Positions 1 to 6,674 of a stretch of 64,000 nucleotides of DNA are shown here, piece after piece. Position numbers and translations under genes: made by a program. How positions within the stretch are numbered: the stretch's first letter is position 1; every line of letters begins with the position of its first letter. The stretch is from Jiangella alkaliphila (GTDB taxonomy: Bacteria; Actinomycetota; Actinomycetes; Jiangellales; Jiangellaceae): contig NZ_LT629791.1 in NCBI RefSeq assembly GCF_900105925.1, positions 4,496,001-4,560,000 of the forward strand. Direction: 5' to 3'. The notes below the pieces were generated by a model. It was not told where the DNA came from. It did not search any database and saw only the letters and a program-made list of their open reading frames with translations.

Positions 1-179
1 TGCTCGCGGGTCAGCTCGAGGACGGCGGTCGGCTCGTCGCCCTTGGTGGTGAAGACGTAGAGGTCGCGGATGTCGCCGTGCCGCACGACGACGGAGATCC
101 GCTGCGTCGGGCTGCCCAGGTCGATGTCGTACCGCTTCCCGATGCCCGGCAGCTCCTGCATGTGCACGCCCTGGCCCAT
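1..179 (-). CDS. Cation:proton antiporter regulatory subunit (KhtT-like), 5' part only
   Basis: The gene reads leftward and runs off the window edge; only about 59 N-terminal residues are present. They begin MGQGVHMQELPGIGKRYDID and continue with a beta-rich stretch (RISVVVRHGDIRDLYVFT). The ELPGIGKRYD opening is typical of actinobacterial KhtT/TrkA-C-linked regulatory subunits that gate CPA2-type potassium/proton antiporters at the membrane. The C-terminal RCK domain and any antiporter gene lie outside the window. It sits 39 bases downstream of metG on the same strand and may be cotranscribed, although no functional link is expected. The family call rests on a short segment. Confidence 0.6.
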   Translation of the reverse strand, partial: MGQGVHMQELPGIGKRYDIDLGSPTQRISVVVRHGDIRDLYVFTTKGDEPTAVLELTRE

Positions 180-218
180 GGTGTGTTGTCCTCTCTCCGC
201 GGCGAACAGTGTCAGAGT

Positions 219-1703
219 CTAGGGTCGAGCGAGGCGCAGGAACGAGGGCTCGGGGCGCTCGACCCGTTCACCCTCAGCGAGTTGGGCTCGCAGCCGGGCC
301 GCGCCGCCGGGCACGAACGGTGCCAGCTCGGCGGCCACCACCCGGCACGCGTACACCAACGCGCCGATGACGGCGCCGGCGTCGGCGCGCCCGCGGCGGT
401 CGCGTTCCCAGGGCCGCTCCGCCTCGACGGTGCGGTTCCCGAGGTCGGCGACGGCGATAAGCGCGGCCGTCGCGGCCCGCAGGTCGAACCCGTCCAGCGC
501 CCGGTCGACGGCGGCCGGCAGAGCGTCGGCGGCAGTGACCAGCTCGCCGCCCGGGTCCGGCGCGGCGACGGCGCCGCCGTGCAGCCGGTGCGCCAGCGTG
601 AGCGTCCGCTGCACGAGGTTGCCCAGCCCGTTGGCCAGCTCGAGGTCGTGCCGGGCGACCAGCCGCTGTTCGGTGAAGTCGGTGTCGCCGGTGCGTGGCA
701 CCTCGCGGACGAACCACCAGCGCAGCGCGTCGGTGCCGTACCGGTGGGCGATGGCGGCCGGATCGGCGGTGCCGCCGCGGCTCTTGGAGATCTTGGCGCC
801 GTCGACGGTGAGGTAGTCGTGCACGAGGATCGCCGTCGGCAGCGGCAGCCCGGCCGCGAGCAGCTGGGCCAGCCAGTACACGGCGTGGAACCGCACGATC
901 CCCTTGCCGATGACGTGCACGCGGTCGGCCGACCCCGCCCACCAGTCGCGCAGCGCCGCGTCGTCGTCGCCGCCGTAGCCGAGCGACGTCACGTAGTTCG
1001 CCACCGCGTCCCACCACACGTAGACGACCTGGGACGGATCGCCGGGCACCGGGATGCCCCAGCCGCCGGCCCGCTCGGCCGGACGGGACACGCTGATGTC
1101 GCGCAGGCCGGCGCGGACGAACGCGAGCACTTCGGCGCGCTTGGCGGCCGGCTCGATGCGCACGGCGCCGGACTCGAGGACGCGCAGCAACTCGTCCTGG
1201 TACCGGGACAGCCGGAAGAACCAGTTCTCCTCGCTGACCTTCTCAGGCGCGACGCCGTGCTCCGGGCAGACGCCGCCGGTCAGCTCGGCGTCGGTGTAGA
1301 ACTGCTCGCAGCCGGCGCAGTACAGCCCGGTGTAGCGGCGCCGGTAGAAGTCGCCGTTCGCGGCACAGCGCTCCCAGAGCTGGCTGACGCCCGGCAGGTG
1401 CCGCGGGTCGGCACTGGTCCGGATGACGTCGTCCACCGACAGCGCCAGGGACTGGCCTAGCGCGACGAACCTGGCGGCGTTGGCGTCGACGAACTCCCTG
1501 GTGGGCACGCCCGCGGCGCGAGCGGCGACGACGTTCTTCAGCGCGTTGTCGTCGGTGCCGGTGAGGAACCGGACCGGACATCCGCGCAGCCGCCGGTGCC
1601 GAGCCAGGACGTCGGCCTGGACCAGCTCGAGCGCGTGCCCGAGGTGCAGCGCGCCGTTGACGTACGGAATGGACGTGGTGACGTAGTAGCGGCCGGTGGT
1701 CAT
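219..1703 (-). CDS. metG: Methionyl-tRNA synthetase
   Basis: Charges tRNA-Met with methionine in the cytoplasm. The 494-residue product is a class I synthetase with the HIGH-type motif HLGH at residues 20-23 and the KMSKS-type motif KISKS at 304-308. The zinc-knuckle insertion keeps C129, C132, C146 and H149. It ends without the C-terminal EMAP/tRNA-binding domain found in longer MetG proteins, so it is the short form. The start MTTGRYY is chosen because GGGAG lies 6 bases upstream (1710-1714); an in-frame upstream extension would enter the regulatory leader. Translation is probably controlled by the leader peptide and competing stems at 1710-1857, described separately. Confidence 0.95.
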   Translation of the reverse strand: MTTGRYYVTTSIPYVNGALHLGHALELVQADVLARHRRLRGCPVRFLTGTDDNALKNVVAARAAGVPTREFVDANAARFVALGQSLALSVDDVIRTSADPRHLPGVSQLWERCAANGDFYRRRYTGLYCAGCEQFYTDAELTGGVCPEHGVAPEKVSEENWFFRLSRYQDELLRVLESGAVRIEPAAKRAEVLAFVRAGLRDISVSRPAERAGGWGIPVPGDPSQVVYVWWDAVANYVTSLGYGGDDDAALRDWWAGSADRVHVIGKGIVRFHAVYWLAQLLAAGLPLPTAILVHDYLTVDGAKISKSRGGTADPAAIAHRYGTDALRWWFVREVPRTGDTDFTEQRLVARHDLELANGLGNLVQRTLTLAHRLHGGAVAAPDPGGELVTAADALPAAVDRALDGFDLRAATAALIAVADLGNRTVEAERPWERDRRGRADAGAVIGALVYACRVVAAELAPFVPGGAARLRAQLAEGERVERPEPSFLRLARP

Positions 1704-1709
1704 GATGAG

Positions 1710-1857
1710 CTCCCTTCGCCCTTGCGTCGGCGGGGGAGTGCACACACCGAGAAGCCCCCGCTGAGCAGGGGCTTCGCTGGTCGGGTGGTGACTTGTGTCA
1801 GCGCACGCCGAGAGACCCCTGGACGGGGCGCATCATCGGCTGGGTGCACTGGGTCAT
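1710..1857 (-). promoter_or_regulatory. metG leader: competing RNA stems that can hide or free the ribosome site
   Basis: Read on the minus strand, six segments can pair in a chain: L1 GCGCCCC (1825-1831), L2 CAGGGG (1816-1821), A GAAGCCCCTG (1766-1775), B (1751-1763, contains GCGGGGG and GGGGCTTC), C CTCCCCCGC (1730-1738) and D, the metG Shine-Dalgarno GGGAG (1710-1714). L1:L2, L2:A, A:B, B:C and C:D are each perfect complements of 5 to 8 bases, and neighbouring pairings exclude each other. A:B with C:D hides the metG site; L2:A with B:C frees it. L1 begins directly after two AUG codons of the leader peptide. The pairing is visible; the regulatory logic is inferred. Confidence 0.6.
1798..1857 (-). 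CDS. Putative metG leader peptide, methionine-rich
   Basis: A 19-codon reading frame ahead of metG encodes MTQCTQPMMRPVQGSLGVR, with tandem Met codons at positions 8-9. An in-frame upstream ATG at 1867-1869 would add MLDG, giving 4 Met in 23 residues. There is no clear Shine-Dalgarno sequence, but TATGCT (minus strand, 1865-1870) lies 7 bases before the ATG, so a leaderless transcript starting at this codon is plausible. Its role would be to sense Met-tRNA supply by ribosome stalling at the paired Met codons, which control the stems upstream of metG. Function is inferred from position and codon content only. Confidence 0.55.
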   Translation of the reverse strand: MTQCTQPMMRPVQGSLGVR

Positions 1858-1956
1858 GCCGTCGAGCATACCCGTGACCTGCGCCGGGCCGCCTCGACAG
1901 GTTGTGACAACCAGGTGATGTCGCGTGTCAAGACAGGTATGTCCGCCTTTGAACGA

Positions 1957-1976
1957 CATTCTGTATGTCGAGAATG
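1957..1976. promoter_or_regulatory. Inverted repeat between metG and the micropeptide gene
   Basis: CATTCT and AGAATG face each other across 8 bases in an unusually AT-rich stretch between two divergent transcription units. GTATGTC occurs here and again about 26 bases to the left (1938-1944). It could be an operator or simple chance. Confidence 0.25.
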
Positions 1977-2017
1977 CTTATTGGGACGACACGCGGGAAA
2001 TATTTCTTCATTTCTCC

Positions 2018-2045
2018 TTGCGCAACTACTTTCTCTGCTTAGACT
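2018..2045 (+). promoter_or_regulatory. Candidate promoter for the micropeptide gene
   Basis: TTGCGC (2018-2023) and TAGACT (2040-2045) are separated by 16 bases. The -10 box fits the actinobacterial TANNNT pattern, the -35 only partly fits. The box lies about 90 bases upstream of the micropeptide start, leaving a short untranslated leader in an AT-rich region. Confidence 0.4.
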
Positions 2046-2135
2046 CACAGTCAAGAACACGGGGTCGTCCGGACAAGAGCTTGACTCCGCGGTTCGCCAA
2101 CCGAAGATCTTTTTCTTTCCGAAGGAGTCACGATC

Positions 2136-2219
2136 ATGGACGCACTCTCCGGCCTCCTCGACACCATCGTCGCGCTGGTCAACCAGCTTCTGGGGACCGT
2201 GACCGGCCTGCTCGGCTGA
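2136..2219 (+). CDS. Small hydrophobic peptide of unknown function, 27 residues
   Basis: A 27-codon gene beginning MDALSGLLDTIVALVNQ and ending TGLLG. The whole product is a Leu/Val/Ile-rich amphipathic segment with only two Asp and no basic residues. A textbook ribosome site (AAGGAG, 2122-2127) lies 8 bases before the ATG, and a strong intrinsic terminator follows 55 bases after the stop. That makes a self-contained transcript of roughly 280 bases with its own promoter candidate. I do not recognise a family. Possibilities include a membrane-active or surfactant-like peptide, a small regulatory membrane protein or the toxin of a type I pair; none is shown by sequence. The flanking signals are the main evidence that it is a real gene. 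Confidence 0.6.
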   Translation: MDALSGLLDTIVALVNQLLGTVTGLLG

Positions 2220-2274
2220 CAACCGGCACGTAAGCCCTTCTCCATCTGGTGGGCGCTTGGCGGCTCCCCACCAA

Positions 2275-2329
2275 CCCGTCCGCGTATGCTTCTGGGATTT
2301 CCCAGGCATACGCGGACGGGCTTTTTTTT
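2275..2329 (+). terminator. Strong intrinsic terminator after the micropeptide gene
   Basis: A perfect 15-bp stem (2275-2289 with 2306-2320) contains a smaller CTGGGA/TCCCAG hairpin in its loop and is followed by C and eight T. The T-run is unusual in such GC-rich DNA and marks real rightward termination. The hairpin may also end the leftward 5'-nucleotidase transcript. Confidence 0.9.
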
Positions 2330-2383
2330 GTGGATAATTCAGCCCAGTCGGATGTCCGTATTGAGTCGGTTGAGCGTGGTCGT

Positions 2384-3793
2384 CTATTCCGGTGCGATTT
2401 CGCGCGGCATGAGGTCGTGCGGCAGCGACGTCCGCGCCGCCCGGAGGAACGCGAACGGTGTGCGCAGCCCCAGGTTGGCCACCCGCGACGTGTAGATGTC
2501 GGCGTACTTCTCGACCTGGCGGGCGAACAGGCTCTTGTCGTTGCCGGCCCGCATCATCGGGCCCCAGGTCGGGTTGCCGAGCTCGCCGGCGGCGCGCGCG
2601 AGCGGCGCGATGCGCTCGTCCAGCGCGCGCAGGGCCGCACGTTCCGCCTCGACGGCCTCGCGGGTGCCGTCGGCGCCGGGGCGCAGCAGCGCCATGCGGG
2701 CGTGCGCCAGGCGGTCCTCGAGGACGGCCTTCTCGACCATGAAACGGCGCAGCTCGGCCTCGTCGGGGGCGAACACCTGGGCGGCGGCGATCTCGGCCTC
2801 CAGCTCGCGCATGATGAGTGCGGTGCGCCAGCGCAGCGCGGACTTCGTGACGTGGACGTCGCCGAAGAGGTGGTCCCCGACGTAGAGGATCTCGGCGCCG
2901 GTGAGGCCGAGGCTCTGCTCGACCTGGCGGGCGCAGCCGCCGTGGTAGACCTCGCCGGTCTTGAACGGGCCCCAGTGCGGCTGCAGCAGCCCGCGCTCGG
3001 CGTCGACCACCCGGTAGACGGGCTCGACCTCGGAGAAGAACCGCGGCTTCGCGGCGGCCACGACGACGATGTCGAACAGGTCGCGCCAGGACCCGGACGG
3101 CACGTGCCGGTCGAAGGCGTAGCTCATCATCGCCTTCGTGTACGACCAGTCGCTGTTGGTGATCAGCAGCAGCCGCTTCCCGGCCTGCCGCTGGTCGATC
3201 AACGTCGGCGCGGTGTCGGGGTCGATGTCGCAGAAGCGGTCCGGGTCGGCGACGATCTCGGCCTTCAGCGCGCCGGTGGTGTGCGACTCGTCCAGCGCGG
3301 CCGACACGATGCGGTACAGCTCGTCGTAGCCGAGCGGGCCGGGGATGGTGCCGTCGTCGAGGCGGTCGACGAACTGGGCGTAGAGCGCGGACTCCGAGAT
3401 GGTGAACAGCGTGTTCATGAACCGGAACCGCGGGTTGCTGAGGTCGACGGTGACGCCGTTGTAGGTGGTGCGCAGCTCGTCGAAGGACAGCTGGCGGGTG
3501 CCGTGCTGAGCCTGGATGACGTAGCCGAACCGGGTGGCCTTGACCAGGTTGCCGAGGTCGAGGTCGATGACCAGGCCCTGCAGGTACCGGTCGGGCTCGA
3601 ACACCAGGCCGGCGACGGGGTAGTCGCCGGCCGCCAGCACCCGCGTGGCGTGCTCGAACGCCGTCCGCTCCCACTGCTGCGTGCGGTAGTGGATGAGCGT
3701 GTAGTCCATGTCGTAGCCGATGGCCTGCACCGAGCGCAGGTTGAGCGTGCGGTTGGCGTAGACACCGCGTTCCAGCCCGTCCGGAGGCGTCAT
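2384..3793 (-). CDS. HAD-IG family 5'-nucleotidase
   Basis: A 469-residue cytosolic HAD-superfamily phosphatase of the cN-II-like (HAD-IG) 5'-nucleotidase group. Motif I is GYDMDYT, with the nucleophilic and acid/base aspartates at D28 and D30. Later sequence holds LLLITNSDWSYT (motif II region) and ILYVGDHLFGDV (motif IV region), all in the expected order. It presumably dephosphorylates nucleoside monophosphates; substrate preference cannot be read from sequence. The gene is monocistronic. TAGGCT lies 7 bases before the ATG on the minus strand with no Shine-Dalgarno, suggesting a leaderless message. Length fits the family. Confidence 0.85.
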   Translation of the reverse strand: MTPPDGLERGVYANRTLNLRSVQAIGYDMDYTLIHYRTQQWERTAFEHATRVLAAGDYPVAGLVFEPDRYLQGLVIDLDLGNLVKATRFGYVIQAQHGTRQLSFDELRTTYNGVTVDLSNPRFRFMNTLFTISESALYAQFVDRLDDGTIPGPLGYDELYRIVSAALDESHTTGALKAEIVADPDRFCDIDPDTAPTLIDQRQAGKRLLLITNSDWSYTKAMMSYAFDRHVPSGSWRDLFDIVVVAAAKPRFFSEVEPVYRVVDAERGLLQPHWGPFKTGEVYHGGCARQVEQSLGLTGAEILYVGDHLFGDVHVTKSALRWRTALIMRELEAEIAAAQVFAPDEAELRRFMVEKAVLEDRLAHARMALLRPGADGTREAVEAERAALRALDERIAPLARAAGELGNPTWGPMMRAGNDKSLFARQVEKYADIYTSRVANLGLRTPFAFLRAARTSLPHDLMPREIAPE

Positions 3794-3838
3794 GTTCCAG
3801 AGCCTAGAGGCTGGGACACCCGCCCAGCGGGAGGTCCG

Positions 3839-4189
3839 TCACGTCGTGGCGGGGTCGTTCACCTGGTCCATGACGTAGATGACGGCGCCGCCCGGGTCCT
3901 GGTAGGTGGCCATGAAGCCGCCGGGGATCTCGTTGGGCTCCTCGAGGACGCCGAGCGAGTCGGGCTTGGCGGCGTGGAACGCCTGGACGCTGTCGACGAC
4001 GAACAGCGGGCCGACCGGCGCGTCGGCGTCGTGGGAGTCGAGCATCAGCTGGACGCCGGTGCCGGGCAGGGTGAGTGCGACGGTGGCGTCGCCCTCGCGC
4101 CAGGCCTCGTCGAAGCCGAGGTCGTCGCGGTAGAGCGCGAGCGAGGCCTTGAGGTCGGACGTCGGGACGAACAGGAACTCGAGCTTCAT
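3839..4189 (-). CDS. VOC (glyoxalase/bleomycin-resistance fold) family protein
   Basis: A 116-residue single-domain VOC protein starting MKLEFLFVPTSDLKASLALY, with the typical beta-alpha-beta-beta-beta pattern and the ending YQDPGGAVIYVMDQ. Members bind small ligands or metals and act as dioxygenases, glyoxalases or resistance proteins; the substrate here is unknown. The start is set by AGGGA a few bases upstream. It is divergent from a TetR-type gene 66 bases away, and an inverted repeat lies between them, so it is probably repressed by that regulator. The family call is firm; function is not. Confidence 0.75.
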   Translation of the reverse strand: MKLEFLFVPTSDLKASLALYRDDLGFDEAWREGDATVALTLPGTGVQLMLDSHDADAPVGPLFVVDSVQAFHAAKPDSLGVLEEPNEIPGGFMATYQDPGGAVIYVMDQVNDPATT

Positions 4190-4211
4190 GACGGATCCCT
4201 TTCGGACGCAG

Positions 4212-4245
4212 TGCCGTAACTGGATTTGAGCATAGCGTAACGGCA
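4212..4245. promoter_or_regulatory. Operator candidate between the VOC and TetR genes
   Basis: TGCCGT (4212-4217) and ACGGCA (4240-4245) form inverted arms around a -10-like TATGCT read on the minus strand toward the VOC gene (4229-4234). A TetR dimer bound here would block the VOC promoter. The arms are visible; binding is inferred. Confidence 0.5.
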
Positions 4246-4255
4246 TTATGGTGTC

Positions 4256-4747
4256 ATGCACGAGTGGGTTCCGGTGTCGACGTCGGCGAAGGGCCGGCTC
4301 GTGCGCGCGGCGGTCGAGGCGTTCGGCGCGCGTCCGTTCGGCACGGTGACGGTGGGGGAGCTGGCGGCCGCGGCGGACGTCACGACGGGCGCGCTCTACC
4401 ACCACTTCGGCAGCAAGCGTCGGCTCTACGCCGTCGTGCACGAGGATGTCGAGCGGCGGCTGCTCGACCGGATGGAGGGCGCGATCGGGGCCGCCGGCCT
4501 CGCGGCGGGCCTGCTGACCGGCTTCGACTTCGCCGTCGGGGCGGGCTTCCCGCAGCTGCTGGGCGCGGCACCCGCCGGAGGGGAGCCGGACCGGCTGGCC
4601 GAGCTGCTCAGCGCCTATACGGCCCGCGTCTCGCCGGTGCTGGGCTGGGTGCTCGCGGCGGCGTGGCGAGCCGCGGTGCTGGCTGCCGGCGTCGATCCGG
4701 GCGCGGCCCGGGCGGCGCTCAGGGCACTGTCGGTGCGGTACCCGTGA
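4256..4747 (+). CDS. TetR/AcrR family transcriptional regulator
   Basis: A 163-residue regulator with an N-terminal TetR helix-turn-helix (about residues 12-60), including the signature VTTGALYHHFGSKRRLYAVV. The C-terminal ligand domain is shorter than usual (most TetR proteins have 190-220 residues). It is transcribed away from the VOC gene across a 66-base gap with an inverted repeat, so it probably represses that gene and itself. Its 3' end overlaps the convergent rhodanese gene by 29 bases. No Shine-Dalgarno is obvious; an internal GTG at codon 7 is an alternative start. Confidence 0.85.
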   Translation: MHEWVPVSTSAKGRLVRAAVEAFGARPFGTVTVGELAAAADVTTGALYHHFGSKRRLYAVVHEDVERRLLDRMEGAIGAAGLAAGLLTGFDFAVGAGFPQLLGAAPAGGEPDRLAELLSAYTARVSPVLGWVLAAAWRAAVLAAGVDPGAARAALRALSVRYP

Positions 4748-5120
4748 CCGGCAGGCCCGCGGCGGCCCACGCGTGGAAGCCGCCGATCAGGTCGGTCGCG
4801 TTGACCAGCCCGAGGTCGCGCAGCGACACGGCGGCGAGGCTGGAGGCGTAGCCCTCGTTGCAGAACACGATCACGGTGCGTCGCGGGTCGTCGGCCTGCT
4901 CGAGGCGGTGCGGGCTGGTCGGGTCCAGCCGCCACTCGAGCACGTTGCGGTCCACGACCAGCGCGCCGGGGATGGTGCCGTAGCGCTCGCGGTCGGCGGC
5001 CGGGCGGGTGTCGACCAGCAGGGCGCGCTCGTAGGTGACGGCGTGCGCGGCCTGCTCAGGGGTGAGCCGGACCAGCCGCGACCGGGCCGTGTCCAGCAGC
5101 GTCTCGACGCGCGGGCTCAT
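4719..5120 (-). CDS. Rhodanese-like domain protein
   Basis: A 133-residue single rhodanese domain. The catalytic loop is CNEGYAS with the sulfur-carrying cysteine at C87, preceded by the conserved LLVDTRP strand near residue 37. It would carry or transfer sulfane sulfur in the cytoplasm. Its start codon overlaps the stop of the cysteine dioxygenase gene (ATGA, 5117-5120), so the two are translationally coupled. Both lie behind a Cys-containing leader peptide, which ties this protein to cysteine breakdown or sulfur handling. Active-site residues look intact. Exact donor and acceptor are unknown. Confidence 0.85.
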   Translation of the reverse strand: MSPRVETLLDTARSRLVRLTPEQAAHAVTYERALLVDTRPAADRERYGTIPGALVVDRNVLEWRLDPTSPHRLEQADDPRRTVIVFCNEGYASSLAAVSLRDLGLVNATDLIGGFHAWAAAGLPVTGTAPTVP

Positions 5121-5629
5121 CGGGCCGGCTCCGGCTCGTCGGTGAGGACGGTCCGCACGCGCCGCAGCGCGCCGGCGCCGTCGACCTCGTAGTAGCCCAT
5201 CGCGGTCAGCGGCGGCGAGTACGCGTGCACTGTCACGGCGGGCGCCGGGTCGGTGTTGACGACGTCGTGCACGTGGCCGACCGGGAACCCGACGCCGCGG
5301 CCGTCGCGCAGCCGCCGCTCGCTCAGCCCGGCCGCCGCCGGCCGCCAGAACCGCTCGGTGACGGTGCCGGACACCACGGTCAGGGCGCCGAGCGAGCCGG
5401 CGTGATCGTGCAGCTCGGTGGACTGCTCCTGCGTCCAGCTGATCAGCCAGACGTCGGTGTAGGGGTCGCTGGACAGCCGCACCGACCAGCGCTCGTCCGA
5501 GTCGAACTGGACGGGGTGCCGGCCGTCCCGCACTTCGGCGGCGACGGTGCTGGTCAGCTCGACGAGGTCGTGCAGCGAGACAGGCGTCGGCCCGTCGAGG
5601 CGGGCGGGACGAGGCAGGGCGATGGTCAT
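5117..5629 (-). CDS. Cysteine dioxygenase family protein
   Basis: A 170-residue cupin of the cysteine dioxygenase type I family, which oxidises cysteine to cysteine sulfinate with a non-heme iron. The metal ligands are visible as HDHAGS (H74, H76) and GHVHDV (H119 or H121), with a further conserved HAYSPPL near residue 135. It is the first gene of a two-gene operon with the rhodanese gene. Its Shine-Dalgarno GGAG (5637-5640) lies 7 bases before the ATG and can be hidden by a complementary segment just after a short upstream leader frame, suggesting translational control by cysteine supply. Confidence 0.85.
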   Translation of the reverse strand: MTIALPRPARLDGPTPVSLHDLVELTSTVAAEVRDGRHPVQFDSDERWSVRLSSDPYTDVWLISWTQEQSTELHDHAGSLGALTVVSGTVTERFWRPAAAGLSERRLRDGRGVGFPVGHVHDVVNTDPAPAVTVHAYSPPLTAMGYYEVDGAGALRRVRTVLTDEPEPAR

Positions 5630-5636
5630 GGCCGAT

Positions 5637-5677
5637 CTCCGGTGGACGAGCCGAAATGGGGTCTGAAGGAACCGGAG
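5637..5677 (-). promoter_or_regulatory. Shine-Dalgarno / anti-Shine-Dalgarno hairpin upstream of cysteine dioxygenase
   Basis: On the minus strand CTCCGGT (5671-5677) is a perfect complement of ACCGGAG (5637-5643), which contains the ribosome site of the dioxygenase gene. The anti-site starts two bases after the leader-peptide stop codon, so a ribosome finishing the leader would cover it and open the downstream site. Confidence 0.6.
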
Positions 5678-5678
5678 G

Positions 5679-5756
5679 TCAGCGACAGATGGCCGTGCAG
5701 GTGCGCTTCAGATCGATGTGGCGTCGCATGACGAGCACCAGCGCGGAAGCCTGCAT
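5679..5756 (-). CDS. Cys-containing leader peptide upstream of the cysteine dioxygenase operon
   Basis: A 25-codon frame ending RRHIDLKRTCTAICR. The RRHxDLxR...A-x-CR ending resembles the short putative leader peptides that precede sulfur-metabolism genes in many actinobacteria, where a Cys codon sits just before the stop. Here there are Cys codons at positions 20 and 24. A shorter start (ATG 5727-5729) would give 16 residues. GATTAT lies 7 bases before the longer ATG, fitting leaderless transcription. It likely senses Cys-tRNA or cysteine through ribosome position. The family likeness is recalled; the mechanism is inferred. Confidence 0.7.
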   Translation of the reverse strand: MQASALVLVMRRHIDLKRTCTAICR

Positions 5757-5831
5757 GTGGACGATAATCCCCAGTGAATCGCTAGGAATCAAGCGTTGTC
5801 CGGATGTTGAGATGATCATGGCCCTCACGAA

Positions 5832-6674
5832 CTACTTGATCGCCCCCATCGACAACCCGCGGACGAGCTGCTTCTGTGCCACCCAGCCGGCCAGGACGAC
5901 CGGCAGCGAGGCCAGCGTCGCGGCGGCGGCCAGCTGGGCCCAGTAGAGGCCCTCGCTGGTCATGAAGCCGACCAGGAACAGCGGCACTGTCGCGGCCTGC
6001 GAGGCGGTGAGGTTGACGGAGAAGAAGAACTCGTTCCACGCGAAGATCACGCAGATCAGCGCCGTCGCCGCGAGGCCGGGCGCGACCATCGGCAGCAGCA
6101 CCTTCAGCATCGTCTGGCGCAGCGAGGCGCCGTCCATCGCGGCCGCCTCGAGCACCTCGGCCGGGATCTCCTGCAGGAACGAGCGCATCATCCAGACCGC
6201 GATCGGCAGGTTCATCGCCGTGTACAGGACGACCAGTGTCCAGACGTTGTCCAGTGCGCCGATCTGCCCGGCGATCACGTAGATCGGCACGATCACGGCG
6301 ACGACCGGCAGCATCTTCGTCGAGATGAAGAAGAACAGCACGTCCTGCGTCTTCTTCACCGGCCGGATCGCCAGCGCGTACGCCGCCGGCACCGCGAGCG
6401 CCAGCACGAGCAGCGTCGACATCGTCGTCGCGAACAGCGAGTTGAGGAAGTACGGCCAGGCGCCGGCGTCGAACAGCGCCCGGAACTGCTCCAGCGTCGG
6501 GGTGAAGAACAGGCTCGGCGGGTCGGTGTAGGCGTCGGCCTCGCGCTTGAAGGCGGTGATCACCATCCAGAGCACCGGGAAGAAGAAGACGATCCCGATG
6601 ATCCAGGTGAGCACGGTCAGCAGGCCGGCGGACCGGCGGCGCTGGCCGGTGACGGCGACGGCGGCGGTGGTCAT
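5832..6674 (-). CDS. Carbohydrate ABC transporter permease (MalG-type)
   Basis: A 280-residue inner-membrane permease with six predicted membrane segments, starting with one at about residues 16-38. The EAA-type cytoplasmic loop is EVLEAAAMDGASLRQTMLKVLLPMVAPG, listed here in two parts: EVLEAAAMDGAS then LRQTMLKVLLPM; this is where the ATPase docks. Together with the adjacent MalF-type permease it forms the channel of a sugar or polyol importer. ATG overlaps the stop of the upstream permease (ATGA, 6671-6674), so synthesis is coupled. It is the last gene of the dehydrogenase-binding protein-permease operon; no ATPase gene follows. Confidence 0.9.
   Translation of the reverse strand: MTTAAVAVTGQRRRSAGLLTVLTWIIGIVFFFPVLWMVITAFKREADAYTDPPSLFFTPTLEQFRALFDAGAWPYFLNSLFATTMSTLLVLALAVPAAYALAIRPVKKTQDVLFFFISTKMLPVVAVIVPIYVIAGQIGALDNVWTLVVLYTAMNLPIAVWMMRSFLQEIPAEVLEAAAMDGASLRQTMLKVLLPMVAPGLAATALICVIFAWNEFFFSVNLTASQAATVPLFLVGFMTSEGLYWAQLAAAATLASLPVVLAGWVAQKQLVRGLSMGAIK

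Noticed and set aside
78..1460. Long forward open frame opposite metG
   Set aside because: It mirrors the codon pattern of metG and has no recognisable domain or ribosome site.
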